This document shows, piece by piece, positions 38,571 to 47,045 of a DNA stretch of 64,000 nucleotides; positions within the stretch are counted from its first letter, which is position 1, and each line of letters opens with the position of its first letter. Origin of the DNA: Nocardiopsis algeriensis (GTDB taxonomy: Bacteria > Actinomycetota > Actinomycetes > Streptosporangiales > Streptosporangiaceae); NCBI RefSeq assembly GCF_014203695.1, contig NZ_JACHJO010000002.1, forward strand, positions 116,575 through 180,574, given 5' to 3'. The position numbers and the translations under genes were made by a program. Under the pieces are notes generated by a model. That model was not told where the DNA came from. It ran no database searches and was given only the letters and a program-made list of their open reading frames with translations.

Positions 38571-39562
38571 GCCCCGCCTCCCGTCATCTGGACCCGGGTA
38601 CGCGGGTCGATCAGGACGTAGATGATGTCGATGATGAAGTTGGCGATCAGGACACCGACCACGACGAAGAGGAAGACGCCCTGGAGCACGAAGAAGTCGC
38701 GGTTGTTCAGGGCGCTCAGGATCAGGGTCCCGAGACCGGGGTAGTTGAAGACGATCTCGGTCAGCAGGGCGCCGGCGATGACCGTGCCGAGCTGGACCGC
38801 CAGACCCGTGATCTGGGGCAGCATCGCGTTGCGGAACGCGTAGCGGCGGATCAGGCGGCGCGGGGCGCCCAGGGCCTGGAGGTAGTTGGAGTAGTCGGCC
38901 TCCAGCTCGTAGATGATCATGTTCCGCATGCCGATCGCCCAACCGCCGAGCGCGACGATGAAGAGGGACATGAACGGCAGGAACCAGTGGCTGATGAGGT
39001 CGGAGATGAAGAGCCAGCTGAACTCGGGGATCAGCGAGAAGCTGTATCCGCCCGAGGCCGGGAACCAGCCCAGGACGATGCCCATGCTCCAGGCCAGCAG
39101 CAGGGCCAGCCACATGTACGGGGTCGCGGTCAGGATGTAGCCGACGGGCAGGACGGTGTTGTCCAGGACCTTGTTGCGGGCGGCGAAGGCGCCGAAGCGG
39201 TTGCCCACGATCCAGCTGAGCAGGATGGCGGGCAGGAGCAGGGCCAACGTGTAGGGCAGCGAGCGGAGGATGATGTCCAGGACCGGCTGCGGGTAGAGCA
39301 TCGAGCTCACGCCCAGCTCTCCTCGGAACAGTCCCGCCCAGAAGTTGAAGTACTGCTGGTACAGGGGGGTGTCGAGGCCGAAGACCGTCTCGTAGTAGGT
39401 GGTCATCCGCTCGAGGGCCTCGGGATCGCTGATCGAGGCCCGGTTGAGCATGCTGCGGACGGGGTCGCCCGGCATGAAGCGCGGAATCATCCAGTTGATG
39501 GTGACCGCGATGACGAACGTAAGCAGGTAGACGAAGAGCTTACGGCCAATGTAGCGCCACAC
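38567..39562 (-). CDS. Opp-type ABC importer permease (B subunit)
   Basis: 331 aa. GTG at 39562 has GGAGGAA 5 nt upstream. OppB start (WRYIGRKLFVYLLTFVIAVTINW), FMPGDPVRSML, EAA loop LQALGAPRRLIRRYAFRNAML, and the IDIIYVLIDPRTRVQ end. Six helices expected. It lies 170 bp after the binding-protein gene, with two stem-loops between. Confidence 0.92.
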   Translation of the reverse strand: MWRYIGRKLFVYLLTFVIAVTINWMIPRFMPGDPVRSMLNRASISDPEALERMTTYYETVFGLDTPLYQQYFNFWAGLFRGELGVSSMLYPQPVLDIILRSLPYTLALLLPAILLSWIVGNRFGAFAARNKVLDNTVLPVGYILTATPYMWLALLLAWSMGIVLGWFPASGGYSFSLIPEFSWLFISDLISHWFLPFMSLFIVALGGWAIGMRNMIIYELEADYSNYLQALGAPRRLIRRYAFRNAMLPQITGLAVQLGTVIAGALLTEIVFNYPGLGTLILSALNNRDFFVLQGVFLFVVVGVLIANFIIDIIYVLIDPRTRVQMTGGGA

Positions 39563-39607
39563 TCGTTCCTCCAGGTGACGGTGGCGGACAGGCGAGGTCC
39601 CCGACGG

Positions 39608-39704
39608 GGACGCACCACGGGACGGAAGCCGTGTGCCCCGTGGTGCGTCCTGTCGGAGAAGCGCTCCCGGCCGGATGTCTCGCGCCGTTCGCGACCGGGA
39701 GCGC
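39608..39704 (-). promoter_or_regulatory. Two stem-loops between binding-protein and permease genes
   Basis: A 14-bp stem (39608-39621 with 39637-39650, arm GGACGCACCACGGG) and a 10-bp stem (39661-39670 with 39695-39704, arm GCGCTCCCGG) follow the binding-protein stop on the minus strand. Such structures typically protect or partly end the upstream mRNA, giving more binding protein than permease. Confidence 0.6.
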
Positions 39705-39732
39705 CAGGTGGGGAGGGGAAGGTGGGGAGCCC

Positions 39733-41442
39733 TTACTCGGCGGCCGGCTCGATCGCCGCCAGGGTCTGGATCGCACCCAGCTCGAACCAGCCGTTCCACA
39801 TCGTGGCGGGCGTGTCCGGCGTGCCCTCGGCCTCGCTCGGCCAGTTGGTCCAGGTCTTGTTGCTGGCCTGGGCCCAGAGGCCGTTGTACCAGAGCGGGAT
39901 GGCGGGCAGCTCGGCCAGCTGGATCTCCTGGATCTTCGAGGTGATCTCAGCGGCGGCCTCGACGTCGTCGGTCGGCACGGCGGCGAGCTGCTCGACGAGT
40001 TCCCAGGCCTCCTCGTTCTCGTAGCGGTGGAAGTTGACCGTGGTCTGCGTGTCGCTGATCGGCAGCTGGAACAGGTAGTCGTAGTAGGTCCACGGCGTGT
40101 TGCTCAGCTGGCGCTCGTTGTTGATGATCATGTCGTACTGGCCGCTGTTGCGGTTGTCGACCAGCAGGTCGAACTCGGGGAACTCGGCCTCGACGTTGAT
40201 GCCCACCGCCTGCGCGTTCTTGGCGATGACGCGGGCGGCCTCCATCCAGTCGGTCCAGCCGGAGGGGACCGCGAGCTTGAGCTCGATCGGCTCGCCGTCG
40301 GGGGTCTCGACGAAGCCGTCGCCGTCCTCGTCCACGTAGCCGGCGTCCTCGAGGAACTTGACGGCTTCCTCGGCGTTGTAGCTGAAGCCCTCCTCCTCGA
40401 CCAGCTCGTGGTCGATGTAGGCGTCCCACTCGGGCAGCAGACCGGTCGGGTTGGCCGGCTGGACCAGGTTGGAGTAGGGGCCCTCGACGATCTCGGTCAT
40501 GTTGATGGAGTGGGCCAGGGCCTGGCGGAAGGCGACGTCGTCCATCGGGGCCTTGGTGGTGTTGGGCACCAGCCAGGCGGTGTTGGCGCTCCTCATGTAG
40601 GGCGGGCCCTCGTAGTAGCTGACGAGGTTCGGGTCGCTGTCGAGGACCTGGTCGATGCCCGGCAGGAAGTTGTTCGAGAGGTCGACCTCGTGCTGGTTCA
40701 GCATGCCCATCGTCACCTCGTTGGAGGCGTTGACGATGTCGATGATGTACTTGGCGTCCATCGTGAGGTCGAGGGCCTCGGCGCCCCACCAGTCGTCGTT
40801 GCGCTCCCAGACCATGCGGTCGTCGGTGTGGGACTCGTAGACGTAGGAGCCGGTGCCGACCGGGTCCTCGTTGGCGGCCTCGGAGAGCATGGCCTCGTCC
40901 GCGTCACCCCAGATGTGCTCGGGGACGATCGGGTTCGCGTAGGCCCAGTTCATCCACTCCTGGGGGCGGTTCTCCGCGAAGGTGACCTCGACCGTGAGTT
41001 CGTCGACGGCCTCCACGCTCTCGACGTAGTCCCAGACGTTGGTGTAGGGACCGCCGACCTTGCCCAGCTCCAGCGTGGTCACGACGTCGTCGGCGCCGAG
41101 GGCCTCACCGTCGGTCCAGGTCACGCCCTCGCGCAGGGTGATCTGGTGGACGTTCTCCTCGGTCCACTCGTCGCTCTCGGCGAGCCAGTGGACGTACTCA
41201 CCGCTCTCGGTGTCGTACAGGAACAGCGGCTCGTAGACGAGACCGATCGTGCCGACCGTGTAGCTGCCGCGCATGAACGGGTTCCAGCTGCTCGGCGGAC
41301 CCCACGCGGTACCCGTGGTGTACAGGGTCTCGTTCCGGGGGTAGGCCCCGTTGCCGCTTCCTTCACTCCCGCCCTCGCCCGCACAGGCAGTGGCCACGAG
41401 GGCCAGCGCCGCGAGCGCCGCAGGAAGTCGAAGAGACTTCAT
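39733..41442 (-). CDS. Lipoprotein solute-binding protein (family 5), probable oligosaccharide-binding
   Basis: 569 aa. ATG at 41442 follows GGAGGAG. Lipobox LVATAC gives lipidated Cys20. SBP family 5 fold, but the sequence is rich in Trp and Tyr around the binding region (SSWNPFM, EWMNWAYANPIVPEHIW, NDDWWG), as expected for sugar stacking. A DEDGDGFVETPD loop (371-382) resembles an EF-hand calcium loop and is common in saccharide-binding members as I recall. With LacI-type boxes at its promoter, cello- or related oligosaccharides are the likely ligands; peptides remain possible. Confidence 0.85.
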   Translation of the reverse strand: MKSLRLPAALAALALVATACAGEGGSEGSGNGAYPRNETLYTTGTAWGPPSSWNPFMRGSYTVGTIGLVYEPLFLYDTESGEYVHWLAESDEWTEENVHQITLREGVTWTDGEALGADDVVTTLELGKVGGPYTNVWDYVESVEAVDELTVEVTFAENRPQEWMNWAYANPIVPEHIWGDADEAMLSEAANEDPVGTGSYVYESHTDDRMVWERNDDWWGAEALDLTMDAKYIIDIVNASNEVTMGMLNQHEVDLSNNFLPGIDQVLDSDPNLVSYYEGPPYMRSANTAWLVPNTTKAPMDDVAFRQALAHSINMTEIVEGPYSNLVQPANPTGLLPEWDAYIDHELVEEEGFSYNAEEAVKFLEDAGYVDEDGDGFVETPDGEPIELKLAVPSGWTDWMEAARVIAKNAQAVGINVEAEFPEFDLLVDNRNSGQYDMIINNERQLSNTPWTYYDYLFQLPISDTQTTVNFHRYENEEAWELVEQLAAVPTDDVEAAAEITSKIQEIQLAELPAIPLWYNGLWAQASNKTWTNWPSEAEGTPDTPATMWNGWFELGAIQTLAAIEPAAE

Positions 41443-41507
41443 CTCGACTCCTCCTTCCACCCGGCCGGCCCGTGCAGGGGGAAATCCTCTTCCGGGAGAC
41501 GGAAGGT

Positions 41508-41521
41508 TGGGAGCGCTCCCA
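41508..41521. promoter_or_regulatory. CelR/CebR-type operator
   Basis: TGGGAGCGCTCCCA, a perfect 14-bp palindrome, is identical to the box bound by CelR of Thermobifida and CebR of Streptomyces, LacI repressors released by cellobiose. It lies 66 bp before the start of the binding-protein gene. Confidence 0.8.
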
Positions 41522-41546
41522 GACGGAAGCGAACCTCAGGGCCGTT

Positions 41547-41561
41547 GCTGAACCGGGTAAG
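41547..41561. promoter_or_regulatory. Second LacI-type box at the importer promoter
   Basis: GCTGAACCGGGTAAG matches the box at 42859-42873 in 14 of 15 positions. The core is a near-palindrome centred on CCGG. It is a likely site for the adjacent LacI regulator. Confidence 0.6.
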
Positions 41562-41611
41562 TGATGTTAACAACAACACGTGGGGTGGAAGAGCGTCAAT
41601 CCCTGACACTT

Positions 41612-41635
41612 CGCTGTTATTTGCTTGTAACAGCG
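41612..41635. repeat. Perfect spaced inverted repeat between importer and lacI genes
   Basis: CGCTGTTA-N8-TAACAGCG, 8-bp arms. It could be a weak terminator for lacI, whose stop is 178 bp away, or another regulator site. The rest of 41443-41812 (370 bp, no gene) holds the two operator boxes and is AT-richer around 41560-41680. Confidence 0.45.
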
Positions 41636-41812
41636 CAGATGCCCATACGTACCCAGATCGAGGCCGATCGAACCTCGACTTCTCCGAAAAACTCGGGGCG
41701 GACACGCGTCCAGAAACCGGAGAAAGACCCCGGAACCGTATCCGAACTGCGCTTTTGCCTCCGGGGCCATGGTCCCCTGGCCGGGTGGTGAGGTCCACCT
41801 CCCCGGATGCGG

Positions 41813-42829
41813 TCACGGCTCCAGCGGCCCGGTGCTCCCCCGCGGCTGGAGCTCACCCCTCGCGGTCTCCCGGCTACGGGGTGCCGCGCCGCCGACCGCC
41901 TCCGCGATCATCCCCGCCACCTGCCGACCGCAGGCCACCACGTCGCGGGCGACCGCGGTCAGCGACGGGCGCACCAGCTGGCACAGGGCCGAGTCGTCCC
42001 AGGCGACGATGGACAGCTGCGAGGGCACGTCGACCCCCATCTCGTGCGCCACACCGAGCCCTGCCAGGGCCATGACGTCGTTGTCGAAGACCAGGGCGGT
42101 CGGCCGGTCGGCCAGGGCCAGCAGGCGGCGGGTCGCCCTGGTGGCGGACTCCCCGGTGTAGTCGGCGTGGACCGTGTCCCCTGCCGCGCCCACCCCGGCC
42201 GTCGCCTCCTCGAAGGCCAGCGTGCGGTCCCGGGTGTGCAGGAACTCCGCCGGCCCCGCCACCCTGGTGATCCTCCGGTGCCCGAGCGCCGCGAGGTAGC
42301 GCACCACCTCGCGGACCGAGGAGGCGTCGTCGGTGTACAGGCAGGGCAGGGCACCCGTTCCGCCGGGGCCGCCCAGGACGACGGCGGGCAGGGCGAGCCC
42401 TTCCACGAGGGCCACGCGGGGATCGTCGATCCGCAGGTCCACCATGATCACGCCGTCGACGCGGCGCTCCGCGGCCCACCGCCGGTAGGCGTCCGCCTCG
42501 GCCCCGGCGTCGTCGGTGACCCTGAGAATCAGGTCGGTGTCGGAGGAGGCCAGTTCCGTCTCGATGCCCGTGAGGAGCTGGGTGAAGAAGGGTTCGACCC
42601 CGAGGGCGTGGGCGGGCCGGTCGACGACCATGCCGATCGCGCCGACCCGTCCGCCCGGGGACAGGGCGCGCGCCGTGGTGCTCGGGGCCCAGCCCAGGTC
42701 GCGGGCGATGCCGAGGATCCGCTCCCGGGTCTCCTCCGAGACACCCGGGCGGCCGTTGAGTGCGTAGGAGACCGCACCTTTGGACACGCCCGCGGCGCGG
42801 GCGATGTCCATGATCGTCGGACGCCTCAT
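41813..42829 (-). CDS. LacI-family transcriptional regulator
   Basis: 338 aa from ATG at 42829 with GGGA 6 nt upstream; a GTG four codons earlier is possible. Residues 3-26 are the LacI helix-turn-helix and hinge start (PTIMDIARAAGVSKGAVSYALNG). The periplasmic-binding-like core follows, ending with VVAWDDSALCQLVRPSLTAVA in the standard place. The recognition helix (SKGAVSYAL) differs from that of CelR/CebR (RGTVSRVI as I recall). It therefore probably binds the AACCGG-type boxes, one in its own promoter and one in the importer promoter, and not the CelR box. Confidence 0.9.
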   Translation of the reverse strand: MRRPTIMDIARAAGVSKGAVSYALNGRPGVSEETRERILGIARDLGWAPSTTARALSPGGRVGAIGMVVDRPAHALGVEPFFTQLLTGIETELASSDTDLILRVTDDAGAEADAYRRWAAERRVDGVIMVDLRIDDPRVALVEGLALPAVVLGGPGGTGALPCLYTDDASSVREVVRYLAALGHRRITRVAGPAEFLHTRDRTLAFEEATAGVGAAGDTVHADYTGESATRATRRLLALADRPTALVFDNDVMALAGLGVAHEMGVDVPSQLSIVAWDDSALCQLVRPSLTAVARDVVACGRQVAGMIAEAVGGAAPRSRETARGELQPRGSTGPLEP

Positions 42830-42858
42830 GAGCGATCCCACGGGCCTCGACCTCCCAC

Positions 42859-42873
42859 GCTGAACCGGTTAAG
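42859..42873. promoter_or_regulatory. LacI-type box in the lacI promoter
   Basis: GCTGAACCGGTTAAG, 30 bp before the lacI start, contains the palindrome AACCGGTT and recurs at the importer promoter. Suggests autoregulation. Confidence 0.6.
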
Positions 42874-42951
42874 CGAACAGCTGGGGATCCTACTGCATGG
42901 CTCCCGCACAAATCACCCACTAAGGGATCTTTCCCCCAAAGGTGCCTGGAA

Positions 42952-43833
42952 TTATGCGGTCTGGCACCCTGGGCACCAGTAGAGAACACGCCCCGCCAGT
43001 TCCCGGGAGGCGATCGGCGATCCGCAGACCCGGCACGGCTCCCCCGTGCGGTAGCAGACGTACAGGGTGTCGGGGCGGGGCACCGGTCGGACGTCCGGGT
43101 CGGGCCGGTGCTCGGGGCGGGTCGTGATGATGTAGCCGTCGCGCACACCGTCGCGGAGCAGTCCCGACAGGTCGTCCCACAGGACGTCCCACTGCTCCCG
43201 GGCCAGCTCGCGGCCCGGCTTCGACGGGTCCAGGCCCGCCCGGAACAGGGACTCGGCACGGTAGATGTTGCCGACACCCGCGACGACGTCCTGGCGCATG
43301 AGCAGGGCGGCGATGCTGGTGCGCGAGCGCGAGACCGTCCTCCAGGCCCGTTCGGGGTCGGTGTCCGCGCGCAGCGGGTCGGGCCCCAGGCGGGCGTGCA
43401 CCGCCCGCTTCTCCTCCTCGGTGATCACCTCGCACGCCGAGGGGCCGCGCAGATCGGCCCATCCCGAGGTGTTCACCAGACGGGCCCGGACCGCGCCGAC
43501 CGGGGCGGGGGGCACGGCGAAACCCTCGTCGTCGCGAACGAGGCCGAGCCGCTCCGCCCCCTCCGCGCGGGGCGCGCCCAGGTGGCGCTCACCGTCGGCG
43601 TCGCCGAAGGTCCACGCGCCGTAGAGACCCAGGTGGACCCGCATCCACTCCCCCGAGTCGAACCCGAGGAACAGGTGCTTGCCGTGCGCCTCACCCTCGG
43701 TGAGCACCCGGCCGTCGATGCGGGCGGCTCCCTCCGCGAAGCGCCCCTGGGGACTGGACGCCCGTACGGCGCCGCCGCCGAAGGTCTTGTCGAAGTGCGC
43801 CGCAAGCCGGTGCAGCGTGTGGCCCTCAGGCAC
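42952..43833 (-). CDS. nei: Fpg/Nei-family DNA glycosylase (Nei1-like)
   Basis: 293 aa. GTG at 43833 after GGGAG, giving the mature catalytic N-terminus Pro2-Glu3 (PEGHTLHRLA). SPQGRF, GKHLF and HLGLYG are the early conserved blocks. VVAGVGNIYRAESLFRAGLDP is the helix-two-turn-helix. The C-terminal zinc finger (EPCRVCG ... YWCPGCQ) is intact. It closely resembles mycobacterial Nei1 (Rv2464c) as I recall it. Excises oxidised pyrimidines in base-excision repair and cleaves the AP site. Confidence 0.94.
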   Translation of the reverse strand: MPEGHTLHRLAAHFDKTFGGGAVRASSPQGRFAEGAARIDGRVLTEGEAHGKHLFLGFDSGEWMRVHLGLYGAWTFGDADGERHLGAPRAEGAERLGLVRDDEGFAVPPAPVGAVRARLVNTSGWADLRGPSACEVITEEEKRAVHARLGPDPLRADTDPERAWRTVSRSRTSIAALLMRQDVVAGVGNIYRAESLFRAGLDPSKPGRELAREQWDVLWDDLSGLLRDGVRDGYIITTRPEHRPDPDVRPVPRPDTLYVCYRTGEPCRVCGSPIASRELAGRVLYWCPGCQTA

Positions 43834-43954
43834 CCTGCTCCCTCCTCCGAACCGCCCGTGTCGGACACGGTGCTGCCTCCAGGGTAGGACGCCGTTGCCT
43901 CTGCCCCGCCCCGCGGAGGTCACCGCCTGCCGGGCCCTTCCGCCCGGGGCCGTG

Positions 43955-46828
43955 TCAGCGTGCGGCGAGGATCTCCCCGACCAGCGTGCCGCGATCGGCG
44001 AAGCAGCGCCAGGCCGGGACCACCACGACGGGGTCTCCGGCGGCTCGACCGAGGGCGTCGCCGCGGTCGACCAGGCGGCGCAGGGCCCGGCCGTCGGGGG
44101 CCCGGTCCAGCAGGAGCAGGAGGCGTCGGGCACCGAGGTGGACCGCCATGTCCGCGGTCCCACCCGCCACGGGCTGCGCGAGCACGACCCTGGCCCCCGC
44201 CTCGCGCAGCCCGTCGGCCAGCGCGAGCACCGCCGGATCGGTCCGCTCGGCCGGCGGGGACGCCAGGTCCCCGAGCGACCCCCCGGCCGTCGACCAGTAC
44301 GCCCGGTCACCGACGACCACCAGGCGCTGCCGGGTGCGGGTGAGCACCGACGACCACATGTGCCGCATACGCCGGACCCTGCGCTCCACGGCGGCGGGGG
44401 CACCCTCGGCGAGCACCGGGGAGAGCACCGTGACGTCGGCGGCGTCGCGGTCGTGCCGGAGCAGTCCGGGGCCGCCGACACGCACCTGGTGGCGCAGGGC
44501 GCGCCGGCCCAGCAGCCGGCGGAGGAGGGCCTCCTGGGGTTGGAGCGGGGTGACCACGGCGATCACCCTTCCGGCGGGCAGGTGCTCGTCGACCTCGTCG
44601 ACCACGACGACCGTCCGGTAGGCCTCGTCCCGGTTGACGCAGGACATCCCGGGGACCGGTTCGCACCGGCCGCCGACATCGCGCCACTCCAGAGGAGGCC
44701 CTCCGTCCGGATCGGGGCGGATACGGACCTCCGCCCGGCCGTCGTAGCAGTGGCGGAGGGCGACCTCGGCGAGCAGGGGAGGCGCACCGGTGTGCTCGTC
44801 CAGCCACAGCGTCGTTCCGGTACAGGCCCGGACGGCGTCGAGCGCGGATCCCGAGCCGTGGCGCAGCCTCCGCCTCCCCGCCCGGTCGGGGTTCAGTCCC
44901 GCGGCGGTGAGCATCCTCCTCTCCTCGTCGGGTTCCAGGGCGCTCCCCGGGCCGGGGCAGGCGGGGTCGCCGACGACCAGGGCCCGCCTGCCCCGGTACA
45001 GGGCGGGCAGCAGTTCGGCCACCCGGGTGTGCTCGGCACCCGTGACGACCACGAGGTCGAACAGGCCGGCCCGCGGCGGCAGTGCACGGACCTGGTCGGT
45101 GCGGCACGTCCAGGCGGGCAGGGTGTCGAGCAGGGCGGGCATGCCGGGCCAGCCGCCGCCCTGGTGCCAGTTGAGGCTCTCGATGCGGTTCTCCAGGGCC
45201 GGGCGGCCGCGCCGGAGGCGGTCATCGACCGCCAGGGTGAACCAGGCGGTGCCGGCCTCGCTGTGCCGTTCGAGCGCGTCGGCGAGCTCCTCGGTGAGCC
45301 GGCCGAGCGGTTCGCTCCGGACACGGCGGTCCACGGCCGCCCGCCATCGGGTCTCCAGCCGGGCGACCGAGCACAGCCTGTCGAGGTCGGCAGGATCGGT
45401 GGACACGCCCAGCTCCCGGCGCACGGCAGCCCGGTGGCGGTGTCCGGCCAGGCCGGCGGCGCCCGCGCGCTCGGCGCGGTACAGCCAGTACTCGGGGCCG
45501 CCCCGCTCGGGGGTGAACAGGGTGTCGGGGTCCCATCCCTCGGCGACGGCGCGGCGGCGTTCCTCCACCAGGCGGGCGAGTTCGTGGCCGCCGGAGGCCA
45601 GGTCGTCCATGGCCGCCCACGCCTTGCGGACCCGGGACCAGTGCCGGGCCAGGTCCTCGCGGGCCGCCGCCCCGCCGTCGTCCGCGACCGCGCTGCCGGG
45701 GCGCTCGGAGAGCAGGGAGGCGAGGAGGCGGACCTGGCCGACGAGGTGCTCCTCGCCACCGACCCGCACGACGGGGTGGTCGGGGGCCTTCCCCGACCGG
45801 TCCAGGAACTCCCGGACATCGGCCTCGGACGCCCCGCACACCAGGACCCGCTGTCCGGTGCCGACCGCCGTGCGCACGACGGCGTCGACGAGGTCGTGCG
45901 CACCGGTGCCGGGCGGCGCGGCGACCGCGGTGAGCCGTCCGCGCATCGCCTCGGACAGGGCCTCGTACCGGGACTGCCCGATTCCGTCGGCGCAGATCGG
46001 GACGGGTTCCTCCCCGTCACCGGGTCCGTCCGTGCCCGCGGGAGCGCCGTCCGGGCCCCCGAAGGGTCCCAGCAGGGCCTCCAGGGCCGTGCCGCCGATG
46101 TCCGCGGGGTCGAACCCGTCGGGATCGGACGGGTCGAGATCGGCGAGGACGTCCCCGACCGTGCCGGTCCCGTGCCCGCCGGCTCCGGGACCCGCAAGGA
46201 AGAGGAGGGCGACGTTGTGGGCGCCGGTCGAGGCGCTGCGGGGGGCGCCCCGCACGGCGCGGGGGTCGATGTCGTCGATGCGTTCGATCTCCAGGCGGGC
46301 CAGGAGATCGCGCGCCTGCGCGGCGAGGGCGGCGAGGGCCGCCGGTCGGTTGCCCGTGCCCGGGGCACCCGAGCGCAGCCGTGCGCGCAGCCCGAGGAGG
46401 TCCTCGGGATCGGTGATCCCGGCCCTGGCGAGGAGGGCGGGGTTGACGTCGGGCGGGCCGACCGCCCGGACCCGGGGGACACCGGGCCCCTCGGCAGGGG
46501 TCGCGGCCCGGACATCGACGGTGAGCAGGGGCAGGACGGACCGCTCGGTCCCCTCACCGAGGATCACGAGGGGATAGCCGTAGCGCAGGGTCAGGGTGCC
46601 GCGGTCCGCCGCCCGCAGGACGCGGGTCGCGGCGGGGCCGAGCGGAAGGGTCTCGCCGGCGCCGCTGAAGAGCAGCTCCGGCCCGGCGGGCAGGCAGGCG
46701 CACTCGTCCGTGCCGAGGAGATCGAGCCCCATGCCGTGGGTGTGCACGGCCTCGCGGCGCAGGCAGGCGCGCAGGTAGGCAAGGAGGGCGCGGATCTCGC
46801 TCTGGGGGACGGAGGGGTTCCGGTGCAT
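43955..46828 (-). CDS. SF1-helicase-like protein with degenerate ATPase motifs
   Basis: 957 aa from ATG at 46828 (AAGGGGA 7 nt upstream). The layout is that of Upf1/Dna2-type SF1B helicases. A Q-motif-like IGQSRYEAL (about 283-291) precedes the P-loop position at 304-312, which reads APPGTGAHD: the catalytic Lys is Ala310. The Walker B position (FDLVVVTGAEH, about 590-600) has TGA instead of DEA. Motif III reads LVVGDPACP where GDxxQ is usual. TPLQPQEALLRRLL and VLTRTRQRLVVVGD correspond to motifs IV-VI. So the fold is probably kept while ATP hydrolysis is lost. The N-terminal 270 residues are unrecognised. Function unknown, perhaps structural or regulatory. Confidence 0.75.
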   Translation of the reverse strand: MHRNPSVPQSEIRALLAYLRACLRREAVHTHGMGLDLLGTDECACLPAGPELLFSGAGETLPLGPAATRVLRAADRGTLTLRYGYPLVILGEGTERSVLPLLTVDVRAATPAEGPGVPRVRAVGPPDVNPALLARAGITDPEDLLGLRARLRSGAPGTGNRPAALAALAAQARDLLARLEIERIDDIDPRAVRGAPRSASTGAHNVALLFLAGPGAGGHGTGTVGDVLADLDPSDPDGFDPADIGGTALEALLGPFGGPDGAPAGTDGPGDGEEPVPICADGIGQSRYEALSEAMRGRLTAVAAPPGTGAHDLVDAVVRTAVGTGQRVLVCGASEADVREFLDRSGKAPDHPVVRVGGEEHLVGQVRLLASLLSERPGSAVADDGGAAAREDLARHWSRVRKAWAAMDDLASGGHELARLVEERRRAVAEGWDPDTLFTPERGGPEYWLYRAERAGAAGLAGHRHRAAVRRELGVSTDPADLDRLCSVARLETRWRAAVDRRVRSEPLGRLTEELADALERHSEAGTAWFTLAVDDRLRRGRPALENRIESLNWHQGGGWPGMPALLDTLPAWTCRTDQVRALPPRAGLFDLVVVTGAEHTRVAELLPALYRGRRALVVGDPACPGPGSALEPDEERRMLTAAGLNPDRAGRRRLRHGSGSALDAVRACTGTTLWLDEHTGAPPLLAEVALRHCYDGRAEVRIRPDPDGGPPLEWRDVGGRCEPVPGMSCVNRDEAYRTVVVVDEVDEHLPAGRVIAVVTPLQPQEALLRRLLGRRALRHQVRVGGPGLLRHDRDAADVTVLSPVLAEGAPAAVERRVRRMRHMWSSVLTRTRQRLVVVGDRAYWSTAGGSLGDLASPPAERTDPAVLALADGLREAGARVVLAQPVAGGTADMAVHLGARRLLLLLDRAPDGRALRRLVDRGDALGRAAGDPVVVVPAWRCFADRGTLVGEILAAR

Positions 46829-47045
46829 CGGCGCATCCCCTTCTCCCGGGCTCCGGGCGCCGGGGAGGGCCGCCCCCGGAGCCGGTCCGGCGTTCTGCGC
46901 GGTCTGCCCGTCGTCGCGCAGAGATCTCATACCGCCTCCCGATGCCGACCACGTAGCCGTGCTGTCACACTCCGATGTCAGCGCCCATTGTCACGGACAG
47001 CGGCGTCCGGGGCCCGGGAAACAGCGGAAACCGTCCCGGTTCTCC

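Noticed and set aside
35801..41442. Plain oligopeptide importer
   Set aside because: The LacI regulator, the CelR-type box, the Trp-rich binding protein and the DEI variant in the ATPase favour sugars. Peptides cannot be ruled out by sequence alone.
41813..42829. Adjacent LacI protein as CelR/CebR itself
   Set aside because: Its recognition helix differs from that of CelR as I recall, and its own promoter carries a different box and no TGGGAGCGCTCCCA.
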